From Pyrrhoderma lamaoense (Eukaryota; Basidiomycota; Agaricomycetes; Hymenochaetales; Hymenochaetaceae), in the NCBI GenBank assembly GCA_002794735.1, contig NBAZ01000008.1, positions 992,001 to 1,056,000 on the forward strand: DNA of 64,000 bases, read 5' to 3'. Below, one piece after another: positions 53,057 through 64,000 of the stretch; within the stretch, counting starts at the first letter, position 1; the number at the start of each line of letters is the position of its first letter. The notes beneath the pieces were generated by a model. That model saw only the letters and a list, made by a program, of their open reading frames with translations, was not told the DNA's origin and ran no database searches. Both the position numbers and the translations under genes were made by a program.

Positions 53057-55397
53057 GTTGCTTCCTTATCAAAGACGAACGACACTGAGTATTTGATTAC
53101 ACAAGGTTAACCCGATGTGAGTCGACGAGTCTCAGCGTCGTCGGGAATGTGTAAAGGCGACGTGGACGCTAGATTTGGTTATGATGAATGCAGTGCGCGA
53201 CTCCAGAATCATGCCCCCGGGAAGAGGGCAATGGTCTTTGTGAGAAGTCATTACCTAATCGAGTTAATATAATAAATATCTCTGCAAGCCAAAATTTTTG
53301 ATGGTAGCTTCGACCACGATCGTTTCACTTCAACATGAATACTGATTTACCACAGTTGCGCATCAAATAAGTCTAGAATCCAAGATCTCTCAGTCGACGC
53401 TTAGCTCTGCCTTGTCATCTCGAAGGAAAATATCTTGTTATTATTGTTGTGTTGGTTCTTTCTTTATACGGAATACATGATCCTTAAATCTCTCGACAGG
53501 GTTGGCTTTTGTCTTCCACCAGCCTTTCAGCTGGCTACTGTCGTTGAATGAGTCAAAATCATGTAAAAGCAGGGTCATCCTGAGGGTGTTTTACTTTGTG
53601 TTAGCTCGTCTTGAGCTTGCACGGGGTTGGAGGTTTTCATCTCCCCCTCATGTGGCCGCGATCTCAGATGCTTAGGATATAACCGCATTCATATCTGAAT
53701 ATTCACGGTTATTGTCTTCAAGCGTCTGTGTCAAACATTTACCATCTTACCTTATATACTTGATGTACTACTCTTATACAACACATCAACTAAATTCAAT
53801 TCGATTTTTCGAAAGCATCGGGTAATTATTGATTGGGTTCAATTAAGCTCTAGCTCATAAATAGGGGTGGGATGAATTTGGAGATGCTGAAGTCTTCTTT
53901 CTTGGGCTTCCTGATGATACATCGTGCCTGATAGATACGCTTGCTAAACGAGTAAGAGGTTTTATTCGTCTACTCTGCGATTTCAACCCTCAAATGAAAC
54001 CTCAAATGAAAAATATATTGCTACTTCCTTCTCCGGTAAATTATCCGTCTTTTAGTTGATGCTGGTAGGACGGACATTAAGCATACCTTGAATAAAGTCC
54101 GAATTAGTTCTGTGAACGAAGCGAATTAAGTACTGATCATAGTAGATAAGTAATTGAGTACAGCTAAACAGATGACCAGGCGGATGAATGAATCAGGTTG
54201 TATTAACAGCATTGTGCTGTTGTTCACTACTTCGAAGGAAGTTAAGGGCTAGTAAGCCTTACCGATTTTCGGGCATAGTAAAGCCTTTCTGAAGTTCGTT
54301 GTGTGCTCCTGATTAGGGGTGCTTAGCGGGTATTAAATATTGCTTCCATATTATGCAACTTGCTCTGATAATAAAGCTCCCAATACCAATGCCTTAGTAA
54401 CGGTAGTTTTGATGTATAATTTCGTGCTAAATCGGATTTAACCCAATAAGAACTCTAAAAGTGAAAGTGATGGGCGATGTCCATTGGCGACGGGGCGTGC
54501 AAAGGCGTAAGACCTTGAGACTGTTGGTAGGTGATATATATATACTCTGTGCGGATTTTCGACTAAAATGGGATATACTCTAATTTCTCCGTGAAAAATC
54601 CTGTAGGAAAGATTTTGTACGATACATAGCCATTGAAGTTGCATTCGTCAGCGCTCATACCAAGCAAGAAACCTAATTCTATATCCCTCAGACTTCATAA
54701 ACGGAAATAATCAGACACATGCAAGAATTGTATCAGACGCTTGAGCTGAGACTGCGGAGTAAGGCCTCCAAAGCAGAAGTCTACTAATTGAACTAGTCTA
54801 ACATTTTGCACTAGAAGCTAGTAGTTGTTGACAGACGAGGATCCAGGTAAGATCGAGTTGTAGCTCGGGTTTAAGATTATGTTAGATACATCTCCGAATG
54901 GTGAGATAGCAAGTCTTGAATGATACGAGAAAACCAACTGAAATAGTTTGAAATGGATGTAGTGAAGGGGGCAACTCAAGCGAGACGCTCCGGGCCAAAT
55001 ATGGTTCCGTGATTTGATCGACTAAATGAGTGCGCGGTAACTGGGCTCGTGTTGCCCTCACCATGAGCAACTAGTGACTTGTCATTATACTCTCACCGCC
55101 CTCAGACCTGTCATTCTGCTGAGTAGTATAGATAAAACCGATTAGGACAATATATGGTCAGGACGTTTGTTAATTTATTGCAAAGTTTAGAAGATTAGCT
55201 CTCAGGTGCAGGAGGCAGTGGACAACACCCGGCGAGCTCCTCACCTCATGCGTTCCTCGTTACAAGTTTTTTAACTCATTATTTGCCTTCCCTTTCTTTC
55301 TCTTCACCCCCTTGTTTTCCGAGAAACTCGTAGTTTTTTTATTTAAAGTCGTCCTCGGTTTGAAAGGGTTCGTCTTTGGACAGGGGTGTGTGGAATT
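53057..55397. other. Long gene-poor stretch
   Basis: About 2.3 kb, the longest gene-free stretch, between the divergent UBP15 and the coiled-coil gene. Both promoters should be at its ends; 55260-55350 is pyrimidine-rich just before the coiled-coil start. No tRNA, transposon end or conserved frame is visible. Minus-strand frames at 54438-54644 and 54882-55070 are not supported. Confidence 0.5.
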
Positions 55398-58300
55398 ATG
55401 GCAAGTCGTCACCACTACTCTCTCCCAGGTGCTTCACTCCTAAAGCCCAGGGCGTCTTCTAAGGTTCGGCCAGAAAGTATTGCACACCCTGAGAATGAAC
55501 GTCGCTCAATCCTTGGTGGCCTTGTTAATATGAGCATCAATCCTCGTACTCGTAAAAACTCAAATGCGCAGGCTCAGGCTCAAGTAGTCCAGAAGCCCCT
55601 TGGAGGACCTACCGCAAGCCGTGACACGAGGCATACTACAACCAGCGCCAATACTACACGTACGTCTTATTATCCACAGCAACAGCAGCTAGATAGTATA
55701 CCAAGAAATGCTACTGCTGCCCCGGTTAGGCCACCCTCCACAAATAAATATAGGAGCACGACTACTACTAGCACCCGTTCGCCAGCTCAAACCCAGGCTC
55801 AAACCCAGAGAAGTGTAGCAGCCACACAGCCACACACTCAGCCGCAAGCCTCCTCGTCTCGTACACGCCTGGATGAGATCGACCAACGGGGTTATTTTTC
55901 GAAGATGTTCGGACGCAGATCAAGCTCGGCGGCCCCGAAGCCACCCCCGACAGAGGACAAACTCAAGACTATGGCAAAGCTACAGCGTACTGTTAGCGCT
56001 CAACAACCTGTTACTCAGTCTCAAACATCCGCAACTGGTATGCACACTGCATCGGCTAGCGTTGACACTCATAGTTACGGAGCTGTAGTGAGCTCTGCCG
56101 TTCCCACGAATCGGACCCGTGATGTCGAAAAGGAACGTCTTCAAGAAGAGCGCACACGTCTTAAAGAAAAAGAAAAGGAGAGGCCTAGGCAAGAGCGTGA
56201 TCGGCTGAGAGCAGGATACGTACCGCAAAAGACCCGTGAAAATGAGGTACCGCCGACCTCCGCTATGAAGACGCAGGTTAATCGTAATGAAAGAGAGAGG
56301 GCAACAACCCGTCCTAGTCGTGATGAACGCCGACAGCAACAGCTACAGGCTCAGACTCAGCATTACGAATCTGATACAGCAGCAGCGGCTGCTCGTAAAC
56401 GCCAATCTGTGATGATCAAACAAGAAGTACATCTAGGTTTTATCTACTTAATTAAAAGTGTCTTGACCATCCACTGTTCTCTTCACTCAGAGCCAAAACT
56501 ATGAATCAGATACCGCAGCTATACATCGATATCATAATGCACATAATAGACAAGAGGTGAAGATTAACATTAATAAAACTAAATGTTAACTGATCTACTG
56601 CACTTTTACTCTAGACCCGCATCCCATCACAGTATTTATTTCCCGCAAACTCACAGACAATTAATCAAACACATAGCTCATCGCATCTTGCTATAATTTC
56701 CTCATCTCAACCTACTAATAATCTTCCGTCCACCTCTCGACCTACAGGTATCCCTATCCAACCCTCTACGTCAAGTCAATCTACCACTAACTCGCGTACT
56801 GCTCCTGGTCCATCACATCAAATCCCGCTGAGCTCATATTCACAAGTAGATATGTCAAATAAAGCGTTACCTCCTCATCCAACTCAAGCTTTGGCGTCTG
56901 ATGAGCGAACCCGAATTAACCGGGAAGCTGACCGCGAGGCAATCCATTTCTCTCATGAACGAGACAGGGAGAAGGAGATCCGGCTCATGAAGGAGCGCGC
57001 CGAGAAAGAGAAATTTAAAGAGAAGGAGCGCGAGCGAGAAAATAGGTTACTAATAGAGACAACTGCTGAACGCGCTGCTGCATCTTCACGTGCAACCCGT
57101 GAGGACCGGCAGCAACAACAAGATCCTGATTCCGATACTCCAGCTGGGTTCAACCGTCGACGTCTTTACTACCCTCATCGCAAGAAGTACATCCATTTTT
57201 ATACCTCAAATGAAACAGCTACTAATTAAATCACTTATATCAGACTTATCCATCAACACAATCCATATTACCTCAGAATGTCTTACAGCAACCCCATCGC
57301 AATCTTTCTTCTGGTCCTGTACCCAATCTTTCTTCTACACAGTCTCATGCAATTATGAACCCAACAAACCACCAATCTCTAATAATCCAATCGCAAGACC
57401 CAAGTAATACCCAACAGATCCCCCCAAGCAAGCAACCTAACGTTTCACCTCCAGCTCTTCCTGTTCCTCCACCTCAACTTTCTCGGCCCTATAATCGGTC
57501 TGCGTCCCACCCGTCTAGCTATCCTAATCCTCAAACTTCTGCTCCCACTAGTTCCCAGCCTGCTTCAACCTCTCAAGCCATTCCTCAAGCTCTAAATATC
57601 GCTATGCAATTATCAACATCTAGTCAGTCTCAGTCTCAGAATACCCCGCCAAATCAGACTTCGACCCATCCCCATCTCTATCCCCTCCGACCCCCAACCC
57701 GTCCTTCCATATCTTTACCTATCACAAATCATACTCCTGTTACACCTGGTTTCCCGCCTCAGCAGATGATGAACGGGCCCCCGTCCGCTCGCCCAATAGT
57801 CGTCCCAGTTCAACCTTCAACATCCAGTCAGTCAACATCAGCTTCACATGGTATTACCCATCACTCTCATTCACAAAGTGCGCCGATGGTTTCTCAATCT
57901 ATCTCTCAAACCCCATCATTTCATCAAGTACAACCTTCTCCAACACATACGCCTCCTAAATCAGCTCCTGTACATACCGCTACCCGTTTAGACCAGATGG
58001 CTCAACCATCTGTTGCTGATGAGTGGCGTCATGCTCGTGATCGGGAGTTGGCTGAACGTGAACGTGAGATAGCTTTATCTAAGGAAAGAGAGAAAGAGAA
58101 AGAAAAGGAAGCTATTGAGAGGGAAGCGGTACTTGCGCGAGAGAGGGAGCGTGAGAGGGAGCGAGAAAGAGAGAGGGAAGTGGAGGCTAGGCTCTTGATG
58201 GAAGCTGCTGAGAAAGAGGCTGCTACACGGGAACGGGAGGAGCGTGAGAGGCAGGAGAGAGAAAGATATGAGAGGCTTGAAAGGGAGAGGCTAGAGAGAG

Positions 58301-60487
58301 AAAGGTTGGAGTGGGAGAGAACGGAGAGGGAGCGGATCGAAAGGGAGCGCCTTGAGAGAGAGATGTTTGAGAAAATGGAAAGGGAGAGACTGGAGAGAGA
58401 AAGAATTGAGAGGAGAGGCTGGAAAAAGAAAGGCTGGAAAGGGAGCGGCTGGAGAGAGAGAGGCTTGAGTTGGAGCGCCTAGAGAGGGAGAGGCAGGAGC
58501 GGGATCGGCTGGAGCGCGAAAGACAGGAAAGGATAGCAAGAGAACGTGAGATGAGGGAACGGCAGATCAGGGAGGCGAGGGAAGCCAAAGAGAGAGAATT
58601 AAATCGCTTACTAGAAGAAAGGGAGGAACGGCGCCGTATTAGAAGGGCTGAACGCGAACGTCGAAAAGAGGCTGAGCGTTTGGACAGAGAGTATCGCCAG
58701 AGGGAAGCTGAAAAGCTTGAAAAGGAGCGTCAGCAGAAGGAGTTGGAGTTCTTTGAGCGCCAACGTCTCGAGATTGAACGACGTCATGAAGAAGAACGTC
58801 GACAACGTCAGATTGAGATTGAGAAACAGAAGGAAGCACAGCGGCAACTAGAACTAGAACGTCAAAGAGAGGCTGATAGGGTCCAAAGAGAGCGGCAGCT
58901 TGAAATCGAGCGACAAAAGGAAGCGGAGGCGATTCAACGTCAGCAGGAAGTAGAGCGAGAACGAGAACGCGAGGAAGCTCTACAACGTAGGAAGGAGGCT
59001 GAACGCGTTCAGCGGGAGCTTGAACGTCGAGAAGCTGAAAGATTACAGTTGGAATCACTCGAACGCCAGAAGGAGGCCGAGCGTCTTAATCGTGAACAGT
59101 ATGAACGCGCGCGCGAGGCAGAGCGTTTACAAAGGGAGCGCAGAGAGCAAGATCGTGCGGAGCGAGATCGCGCAAAAGTAGAACGGGAGCGTATTGAGCG
59201 CGAACAGCAACAGTATCTTTTGCAAATGGCTCAATCAGCCCCCAAACTCCCTTATTCTTCACAAAACAATCCGATATCTCCTTATTCTGCTAGTAAACCA
59301 ACTACTCCCGCGGCTGTTTCGGCAGCTTATGTTACTTCCACTCGTCATTCTGTGATACAGGTTGATGATACTCCTGCCTCTATGGGTATTGGTTTAGACA
59401 CGCCTCCTACCAGTGGAAAACCTCCAACTCCCCCTCAGCTTGCCACCTCTTCAAGTACGCAGACGCTGACTCCTCATCCAAATGGTTATTCTTTGTATGA
59501 GAGGCCTCAAAGTATAATAAACACAGGCCAAATACCCATGCAATCAGCCCGTAGTCATGGGCAGGTACATCCGGTGATAACGACCCAAAAATATCAAGAT
59601 GTTGAAAGTCCACCTCCCCTTGTATCTACGCCATCTTCATCATCTCATAACTCCCTGGAAGAGGTCTTAATGACACCAGCATCTATGGATGCCGCGCGAA
59701 TCCAGACCCAGCCTCAAGCGCGAACTGTTGACCGCTCAGATTCGGCTTCTCAGTTATCCGATAGAGAAAAGAAAAAAGGGGGGATTTTCGGAATATTCCG
59801 CTCAAATTCTACCAAAATGAAGGAGGGTAAGTTACACTCGGCATCTAGGGAACCTGAACCCAGGAGACGGTACACAGCTCCGCATGAGCAACGTAGTGAA
59901 ATTACAAATGGCACACGACCTCCGCGTCCTCGACACAGGGCTACGGACTCAGACCCAGATGCAATGAGGGTAGAACGCATGTCAATGAGCCATCGGATGG
60001 CCCACTCTAATTCAAGGACTTCAAAGCATATTCCTCCCCCAATAGCAATTCCTCAAACCCCGTCAGCATATCGCTTATTCTCATCGAAGTCGAAAAGGTA
60101 CCGTACTATGTCTTCTGCATCTATGGAGGCGTTGGATGGCACTGCGGTATGTTATTGAATGACCCCAGTCTTCTCTACTATAAGTTCCTTGTATTTATAT
60201 ACAAATTAACCTTGCTTCCCAATTTATAGAACAATACGGTGGTAGGTTCACCAACTTCTTCTAGGATGAGCCCAACACCTGGGCCATTGACTCCGCCACT
60301 TCGGGACCCAATTGAAGCTACTCAGGTGTGGAGACAAAATGAAGAGGTTTATGGTCGCGGAAGTCAACGCAAACGGCGACCTGGTGTAACTTTTGATTTC
60401 GATCAAATGGGTGAAGATGTACAAAAAGATAGCGGACAGTATCGACAACGCCATCGTGGTCAAAGAAGAGGATCTACCTCTGATTAA
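55398..60487 (+). CDS. Giant Arg/Glu-rich coiled-coil protein, function unknown
   Basis: Not a named family. Exons inferred: 55398-56426, 56491-56556, 56615-57186, 57244-60146 (with a frame slip), 60230-60487; about 1,600 aa. N-terminal third is Ser/Thr/Gln-rich with basic motifs (MASRHHYSLPGASLLKPR, GYFSKMFGRRSSSAAPK). A short charged helix (RDREKEIRLMKERAEKEKF) follows, then a Pro/Ser/Gln linker. The core, about 58020-59225, is roughly 400 residues of ERER/RLER-type repeats. This is typical of a long coiled coil or single alpha helix. After it come PTPP-type linkers, GGIFGIFRSNST and the tail KRRPGVTFDFDQMGED. Frames slip near 57186 and near 58412 (GAGAGGAGAGG); each is consistent with one lost base. 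Possible cytoskeletal or scaffold role, an inference. Part of the core is duplicated in the gene at 63166. Confidence 0.7.
58617..58990 (+). repeat. Duplicated coiled-coil module, copy A
   Basis: This part of the Arg/Glu-rich core (EERRRIRRAERERRKEAERL, FFERQRLEIERRHEEERRQR, IEIEKQKEA) recurs in the same order in the gene at 63166-64000. DNA matches are close over stretches such as the segment coding RRQRQIEIEKQKEA (58799-58838 versus 63727-63768). Confidence 0.85.
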
Positions 60488-61789
60488 TCTCTCCCCCTTT
60501 TTCTTCTTTTTTCTTCTTGTTCTTGTTCTCTCTTCGGACTTTCGGAATTTCCACGTCGTACATATTCTCGGGTCTTATGCTTTTTTTCGAGCTAAAAGCT
60601 CTGTACATACTTGGACATAGACGAGAGCAAAGGGCTCTGATGATAATGCAGTGCATGGGAATGAGCGACCTTACTACTTTCCTCCTTTTTTGGTGCCACT
60701 CATGAGCAATGGGGCCCCGATACAACTATTCCTAGATTTGTGGTAGGGATTTCCTCGCTCTTTGATACATGAAGATAGAAATTGACATTCAATTTGATCA
60801 TCATCATCATCGCAGAAATGACGAGTTATATTAGCTATCGCACATACGCGGAGCGCTAGTGGTAAAGCCATCTAATTCAACTGATGACACCGCCTCAGTA
60901 CTGAATAGTCTGTTCGTTGTTGTGGTTTCTTTTTTCTCTGAGGCATTTGGTCCTGTATCGCATGGTATAAGTTACCCCATATTGTGTTTATACATAAATC
61001 GATAAATAAGTATTAATATTGTAGCTATGTTTATATGCTTTTTTTAGCCAGTAATTGGCGTAAAAAATATGTAAAATAAATTGTAGAAATGAATATATAA
61101 CGATGAAAACAAAAGCGGACTTGTCCAGTTCAATCAAGATTTTTGAATCATGTAAGACGGATACGTTGAAAGCAGGAATCTAGATAACATTGGTCCGGCT
61201 GTTAACTCATCAATCATGGTGAATTTCAATTGAGGCTTTTGCCTTTATACTAAAATAGTAGCTATTGTCCTACGAAGTGATATGCAATATGGCTATGTGC
61301 CTTTTACTCTGAAATACGTACAGCACTATTATTCAAACCATTGTTCAAATTCCCTGAGCTCAAATATACAAGTCCTGGAGATGCATACGATATATCTAAT
61401 AACATCAAACGTCGTATTATATCAGCATCACTCTCTGTAGTGACATTAACATTATATAAGTTACTTGATATATAGCTAGATAGAACAGCATTTGAATGTG
61501 ATTGTCTGCGATAATTGTGTGCTGTGTACCTCTGGCGGCTCTTCAACCATCCTAGCATAGGATTATTTCATCTAAAAGTAGCTTAAATGACTTAAGATAT
61601 AATCTTGACTATTGGGTCGTTGTCTGAGATCATGGGAGCTCTTTTGAGTATTTATAAGACGGCACTTTCATCCTTAGCTATCACCAAAAAATCTCATCCC
61701 AAGAGAAATCTAGCACAAAGTGATTATTCTGCTTTCTAGTATTGTAACTCCTGATTTGCTACTAGGCTACTCAACTGTAGAGTGAAACT
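60488..61789. other. Intergenic, no gene seen
   Basis: About 1.3 kb. Pyrimidine-rich 3' flank of the coiled-coil gene (60490-60530), then A/T-rich sequence. A minus-strand frame at 61304-61558 is open but unsupported. Confidence 0.5.
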
Positions 61790-62362
61790 ATGAGCCCAAG
61801 AGACAGTGCACCCTGTTATGAACAGCAAGGACAACTGCGTCGAAAGGATCAAGGATATGGACGCGAGGAAGCTACTCAGCGCAGAGGGGGTGGCAAACAG
61901 GAGCTTTGGCGTCGAGAAGCTCAGTATCCTCGTCAGGATCAATACAAACATCAGCACAATGCAGGGTATAGACAGTTAGAGCGCAGAAACCCAGCTTACG
62001 GTGATCAAACAAATGCAAACATGACATGGAGGCCTGCTAAGCGTGAACAGTCTGAGAGACAGATCTCCTCACAAAGGCAGAATCCGAATCTATCGACTGT
62101 TGGGAAGAATAACCATATAACATACAATTATAGACGTACGGAGGAGCACAAGCACTCTGCGGTGAGTATCATACTTTTTCCGCTTCCTCTGTTGGAGATC
62201 ATACTCTATCATGTCAATATTAATATTCACGCTTAACTTGTGGCTCGTTACTAGAACAAGTACGTCCACAAGGAGACCTTCACCTTCACTGTAACGAGCA
62301 GCTTTCCAGTCATGGATCTAACTAGAGTATCACCCTTTCCAACTCGTGGAGATCGGTATTAA
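61790..62362 (+). CDS. Small Arg/Gln-rich orphan protein
   Basis: Predicted two-exon gene: 61790-62161 and 62255-62362 with a 93-nt GTGAGT...CTAG intron, 159 aa. The first exon is rich in Arg, Gln, Asn and Tyr (LRRKDQGYGREEATQRRGGG, WRREAQYPRQDQYKHQHNAG). It is probably disordered and nucleic-acid-binding in composition, but shows no domain. The second exon adds KETFTFTVTSSFPVMDL. It sits between the giant coiled-coil gene and its partial duplicate. It may be an isolated orphan, or the 5' part of the downstream gene if an intron links them; no such join is evident. Confidence 0.4.
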
Positions 62363-63165
62363 TAGCCGTTAGTGTGTTCTTCAGTTTGATATCTGTGAGT
62401 GCAAAAATATATTGACAAATAGTAGACAGTGTCGTGACATTTCCTTAGCCAAAGAAGAGGCCTTCCTAGTTAGCCATGCTTTTTCTTTCTGGTTCTCTTC
62501 CAATTCGAGTTCTCGTACCTTTTACATCGTGTATATTTTTGGTCTTGTGTTTGAAATTAGGACACACCACGGATCTGGAGGTGGGCGAAAGCAGTGAATG
62601 TGTTGATAATGTGGTGGAGTGGAAGGATGATCCCATTTTGCTTGTCTTCGAACAATGATATATTGAGCTGGACAGTTGATTATCATGATGAATCATTAAA
62701 TACTCTGGTCACTTTGGTTGATGACTCATATAATATACTTTGATTTAAGAAATAGTGAATATAAATTTGCGTTATTTAAGGTTTTTCGTACTAAAATATA
62801 CAATTAAGTTTTGAAGTTATCAATGTCGTCACTGAAGCTTTGAAGAAAAAAAAAATGACATTAATATTACGTAAAATAAGCCTGATATAGATAATAAATT
62901 AGATTAACCTTTATGATAGATAACCCCATACATGTGTATTTGTGAGCGTTCCGAGTCCGTCATTTTCTGGGGGCCGCCTTCCTCTGATTTTAATTGTCGA
63001 ATGTGTTTAGGTTATTTTTTTCACCAGAATTATTACTAATAAGCTAAAGATCACTGTATGTACGCAAGGGAAACTCTCATGGATATTAATGAAGCAGCAC
63101 CTTTCTCCTTAGCCGTTACCATCATCTACCTCCAACTGCGAGTCGACTAGAGAGAGAGAGATAGA
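62363..63165. other. Intergenic, no gene seen
   Basis: About 800 bp, A/T-rich from 62700 to 62930, with a GA-dinucleotide run (63149-63160) directly before the next ATG. No gene seen. Confidence 0.45.
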
Positions 63166-64000
63166 ATGTTCTGCTTACCTGTTGGACAACTTCGTATTCA
63201 ACGCCAAATGAAGCTCAGGAAACAAGAGGCTGCTGATCGTCTCCAATGGGAACAACGGCAATTAGAACTCGAACGTCTAAGGGAAGCTGATCGCGTCTTA
63301 AGGGAGGAATACCAACCGGGGTTTGAGCGCGAACTCAGGGGAAGAATGGAGAGGTTGGAAAGAGAAAGAGCTGACTGGGAGAGGGAAAGACTTGAGAGAT
63401 GGGAGAGGGCAAAAGCCGAGATACAGGAGAAGGAACGACAAGAACAAGAGAAGCTGGAAAAGATGGCTAAGGAACGGGGGTTGATGGGAAAACAAACAAG
63501 GACGACAAAGGAAGCAAAGGAGATGGAGACGATCCACTTAGCAGCGGAAAAAGAGGAACGGCGCCGAGCTAGAAGGGCCGAACGAGAAAATCGAAAAGAA
63601 GCGGAGCGTCTAGATAGAGAATATCATACATGGGAGACTTCAAGGTTCGAAAGGGAGCGGCAGCAGAGAGAGTTAGCTTTCTTTGAGCGTCAACGTTTCG
63701 ACATTGAACGTCAACTCGAAGAAGAACGTCGACAACGCCAGATTGAGATTGAAAAACAGAAGGAAGCCGATCGTTCATTGAGAGAGCAACGACAACTAGA
63801 ATTGGAGCGCCTAAGAGAGGCAGATCGGATCCAGAGGGAGAAGCGAAGGCTTGAAATCGAGCGACAGAAGGAAGCAGATGCGATTCAGCGGCAGCTGGCA
63901 TTAGAGCGAGAACGTGAACGCGAACGCGAACTTGAAGAGGCTATTCAGTCTAGGAAAGAAACTAAGCAGCGTGTTCAACCATCGGCTTTTCGTCTGTTCT
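63166..64000 (+). CDS. Partial Arg/Glu-rich coiled-coil gene, paralogue running off the window
   Basis: One frame is open from ATG 63166 (after a stop at 63148) to the end of the window, 278 codons. Starts MFCLPVGQLRIQRQMKLRK, then repeats such as LQWEQRQLELERLREADRVL and RERADWERERLERWERAKAE. From about 63543 it parallels the core of the 55398-60487 gene: EERRRARRAERENRKEAERL, FFERQRFDIERQLEEERRQR, IEIEKQKEA. It contains an extra internal copy of the QRQLELERLREAD unit. The 5' end may be an internal exon, since an acceptor-like CTAG lies at 63147-63150. Partial: the 3' end is outside the window. Function unknown. Confidence 0.7.
   Translation, partial: MFCLPVGQLRIQRQMKLRKQEAADRLQWEQRQLELERLREADRVLREEYQPGFERELRGRMERLERERADWERERLERWERAKAEIQEKERQEQEKLEKMAKERGLMGKQTRTTKEAKEMETIHLAAEKEERRRARRAERENRKEAERLDREYHTWETSRFERERQQRELAFFERQRFDIERQLEEERRQRQIEIEKQKEADRSLREQRQLELERLREADRIQREKRRLEIERQKEADAIQRQLALERERERERELEEAIQSRKETKQRVQPSAFRLF
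63543..63960 (+). repeat. Duplicated coiled-coil module, copy B
   Basis: Second copy of the module at 58617-58990, about 4.9 kb downstream in the same orientation. Diverged by substitutions and by an insertion of about 14 codons (RSLREQRQLELERL region). Direct tandem arrangement indicates a local duplication. Confidence 0.85.

Noticed and set aside
56953..59058. Minus-strand open frames opposite the coiled-coil gene (for example 58223-58588 and 58639-59058)
   Set aside because: They are Ser/Leu/Phe-rich shadows of the repetitive Glu/Arg codons, not genes.
60840..60885. tRNA-like fragment (GCGCTAGTGGTAAAGCC)
   Set aside because: Only a D-arm-like segment; no matching acceptor, anticodon or T-arm around it.

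Overview
The window reads as nuclear DNA of a basidiomycete fungus, most likely an agaricomycete. Genes are dense, lie on both strands, and are cut by many short introns (mostly about 50-120 nt, GT-AG, A/T-rich). Every recognisable product has a fungal relative. The kinase-like protein near 22 kb (motif HLDISLRN) and the BTB-like protein near 24.5 kb resemble families I know mainly from mushrooms and their relatives. I see no transposon, virus, CRISPR array or bacterial operon. All introns were placed by eye from splice signals, reading frame and protein family, so boundaries are predictions.

Layout. 0-5 kb: a Ste11-type MAPKK kinase (+), followed by about 1.9 kb holding a decayed kinase fragment. 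6.8-10.8 kb: HTD2-like mitochondrial dehydratase (+) and a PRCC-domain protein (+). 11.3-16.5 kb: an unknown protein with a possible helix-turn-helix (-), an NAD-dependent epimerase/reductase (-) and exosome subunit Mtr3 (-). 16.7-21 kb: NSRP1-like splicing factor (+), TAF13 (+), sterol C-14 reductase ERG24 (-). 21.8-25.3 kb: kinase-like protein (+), an intron-containing tRNA-Gln (-), BTB-like gene (+, broken). 25.5-32.6 kb: MATE transporter (-), secreted agmatinase-family enzyme (+), tRNA methyltransferase TRM1 (-). 33-37.4 kb: histone H2B (-), Gfo/Idh/MocA oxidoreductase (-), small coiled-coil protein (-). 38.3-48 kb: second epimerase/reductase (+), CreC/WDR20-like WD40 protein (-), BCKDH E1-beta (+), unknown membrane protein (-), SEC66 (+). 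48.5-53 kb: UBP15/USP7 deubiquitinase (-). 55.4-64 kb: a giant Arg/Glu-rich coiled-coil protein (+), a small Q/R-rich orphan (+), and the start of a second Arg/Glu-rich gene (+) that duplicates part of the first and runs off the end.

Most genes are unlinked housekeeping functions: signalling, splicing, transcription, RNA decay, sterol and branched-chain amino-acid metabolism, ER translocation, ubiquitin removal. Several are divergent pairs with short shared promoters: MTR3/NSRP1, CreC/BCKDHB, unknown/SEC66, MATE/agmatinase.

The strongest unexpected signal is technical. More than a dozen conserved exons, including one in histone H2B, are each one base short of an open frame, almost always in the same direction and often in a short homopolymer. 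This looks like uncorrected base loss in the assembly rather than decay. The strongest biological signals are the decayed MAPKKK fragment downstream of STE11 and the tandem duplication of the Arg/Glu-rich coiled-coil gene at the right edge.
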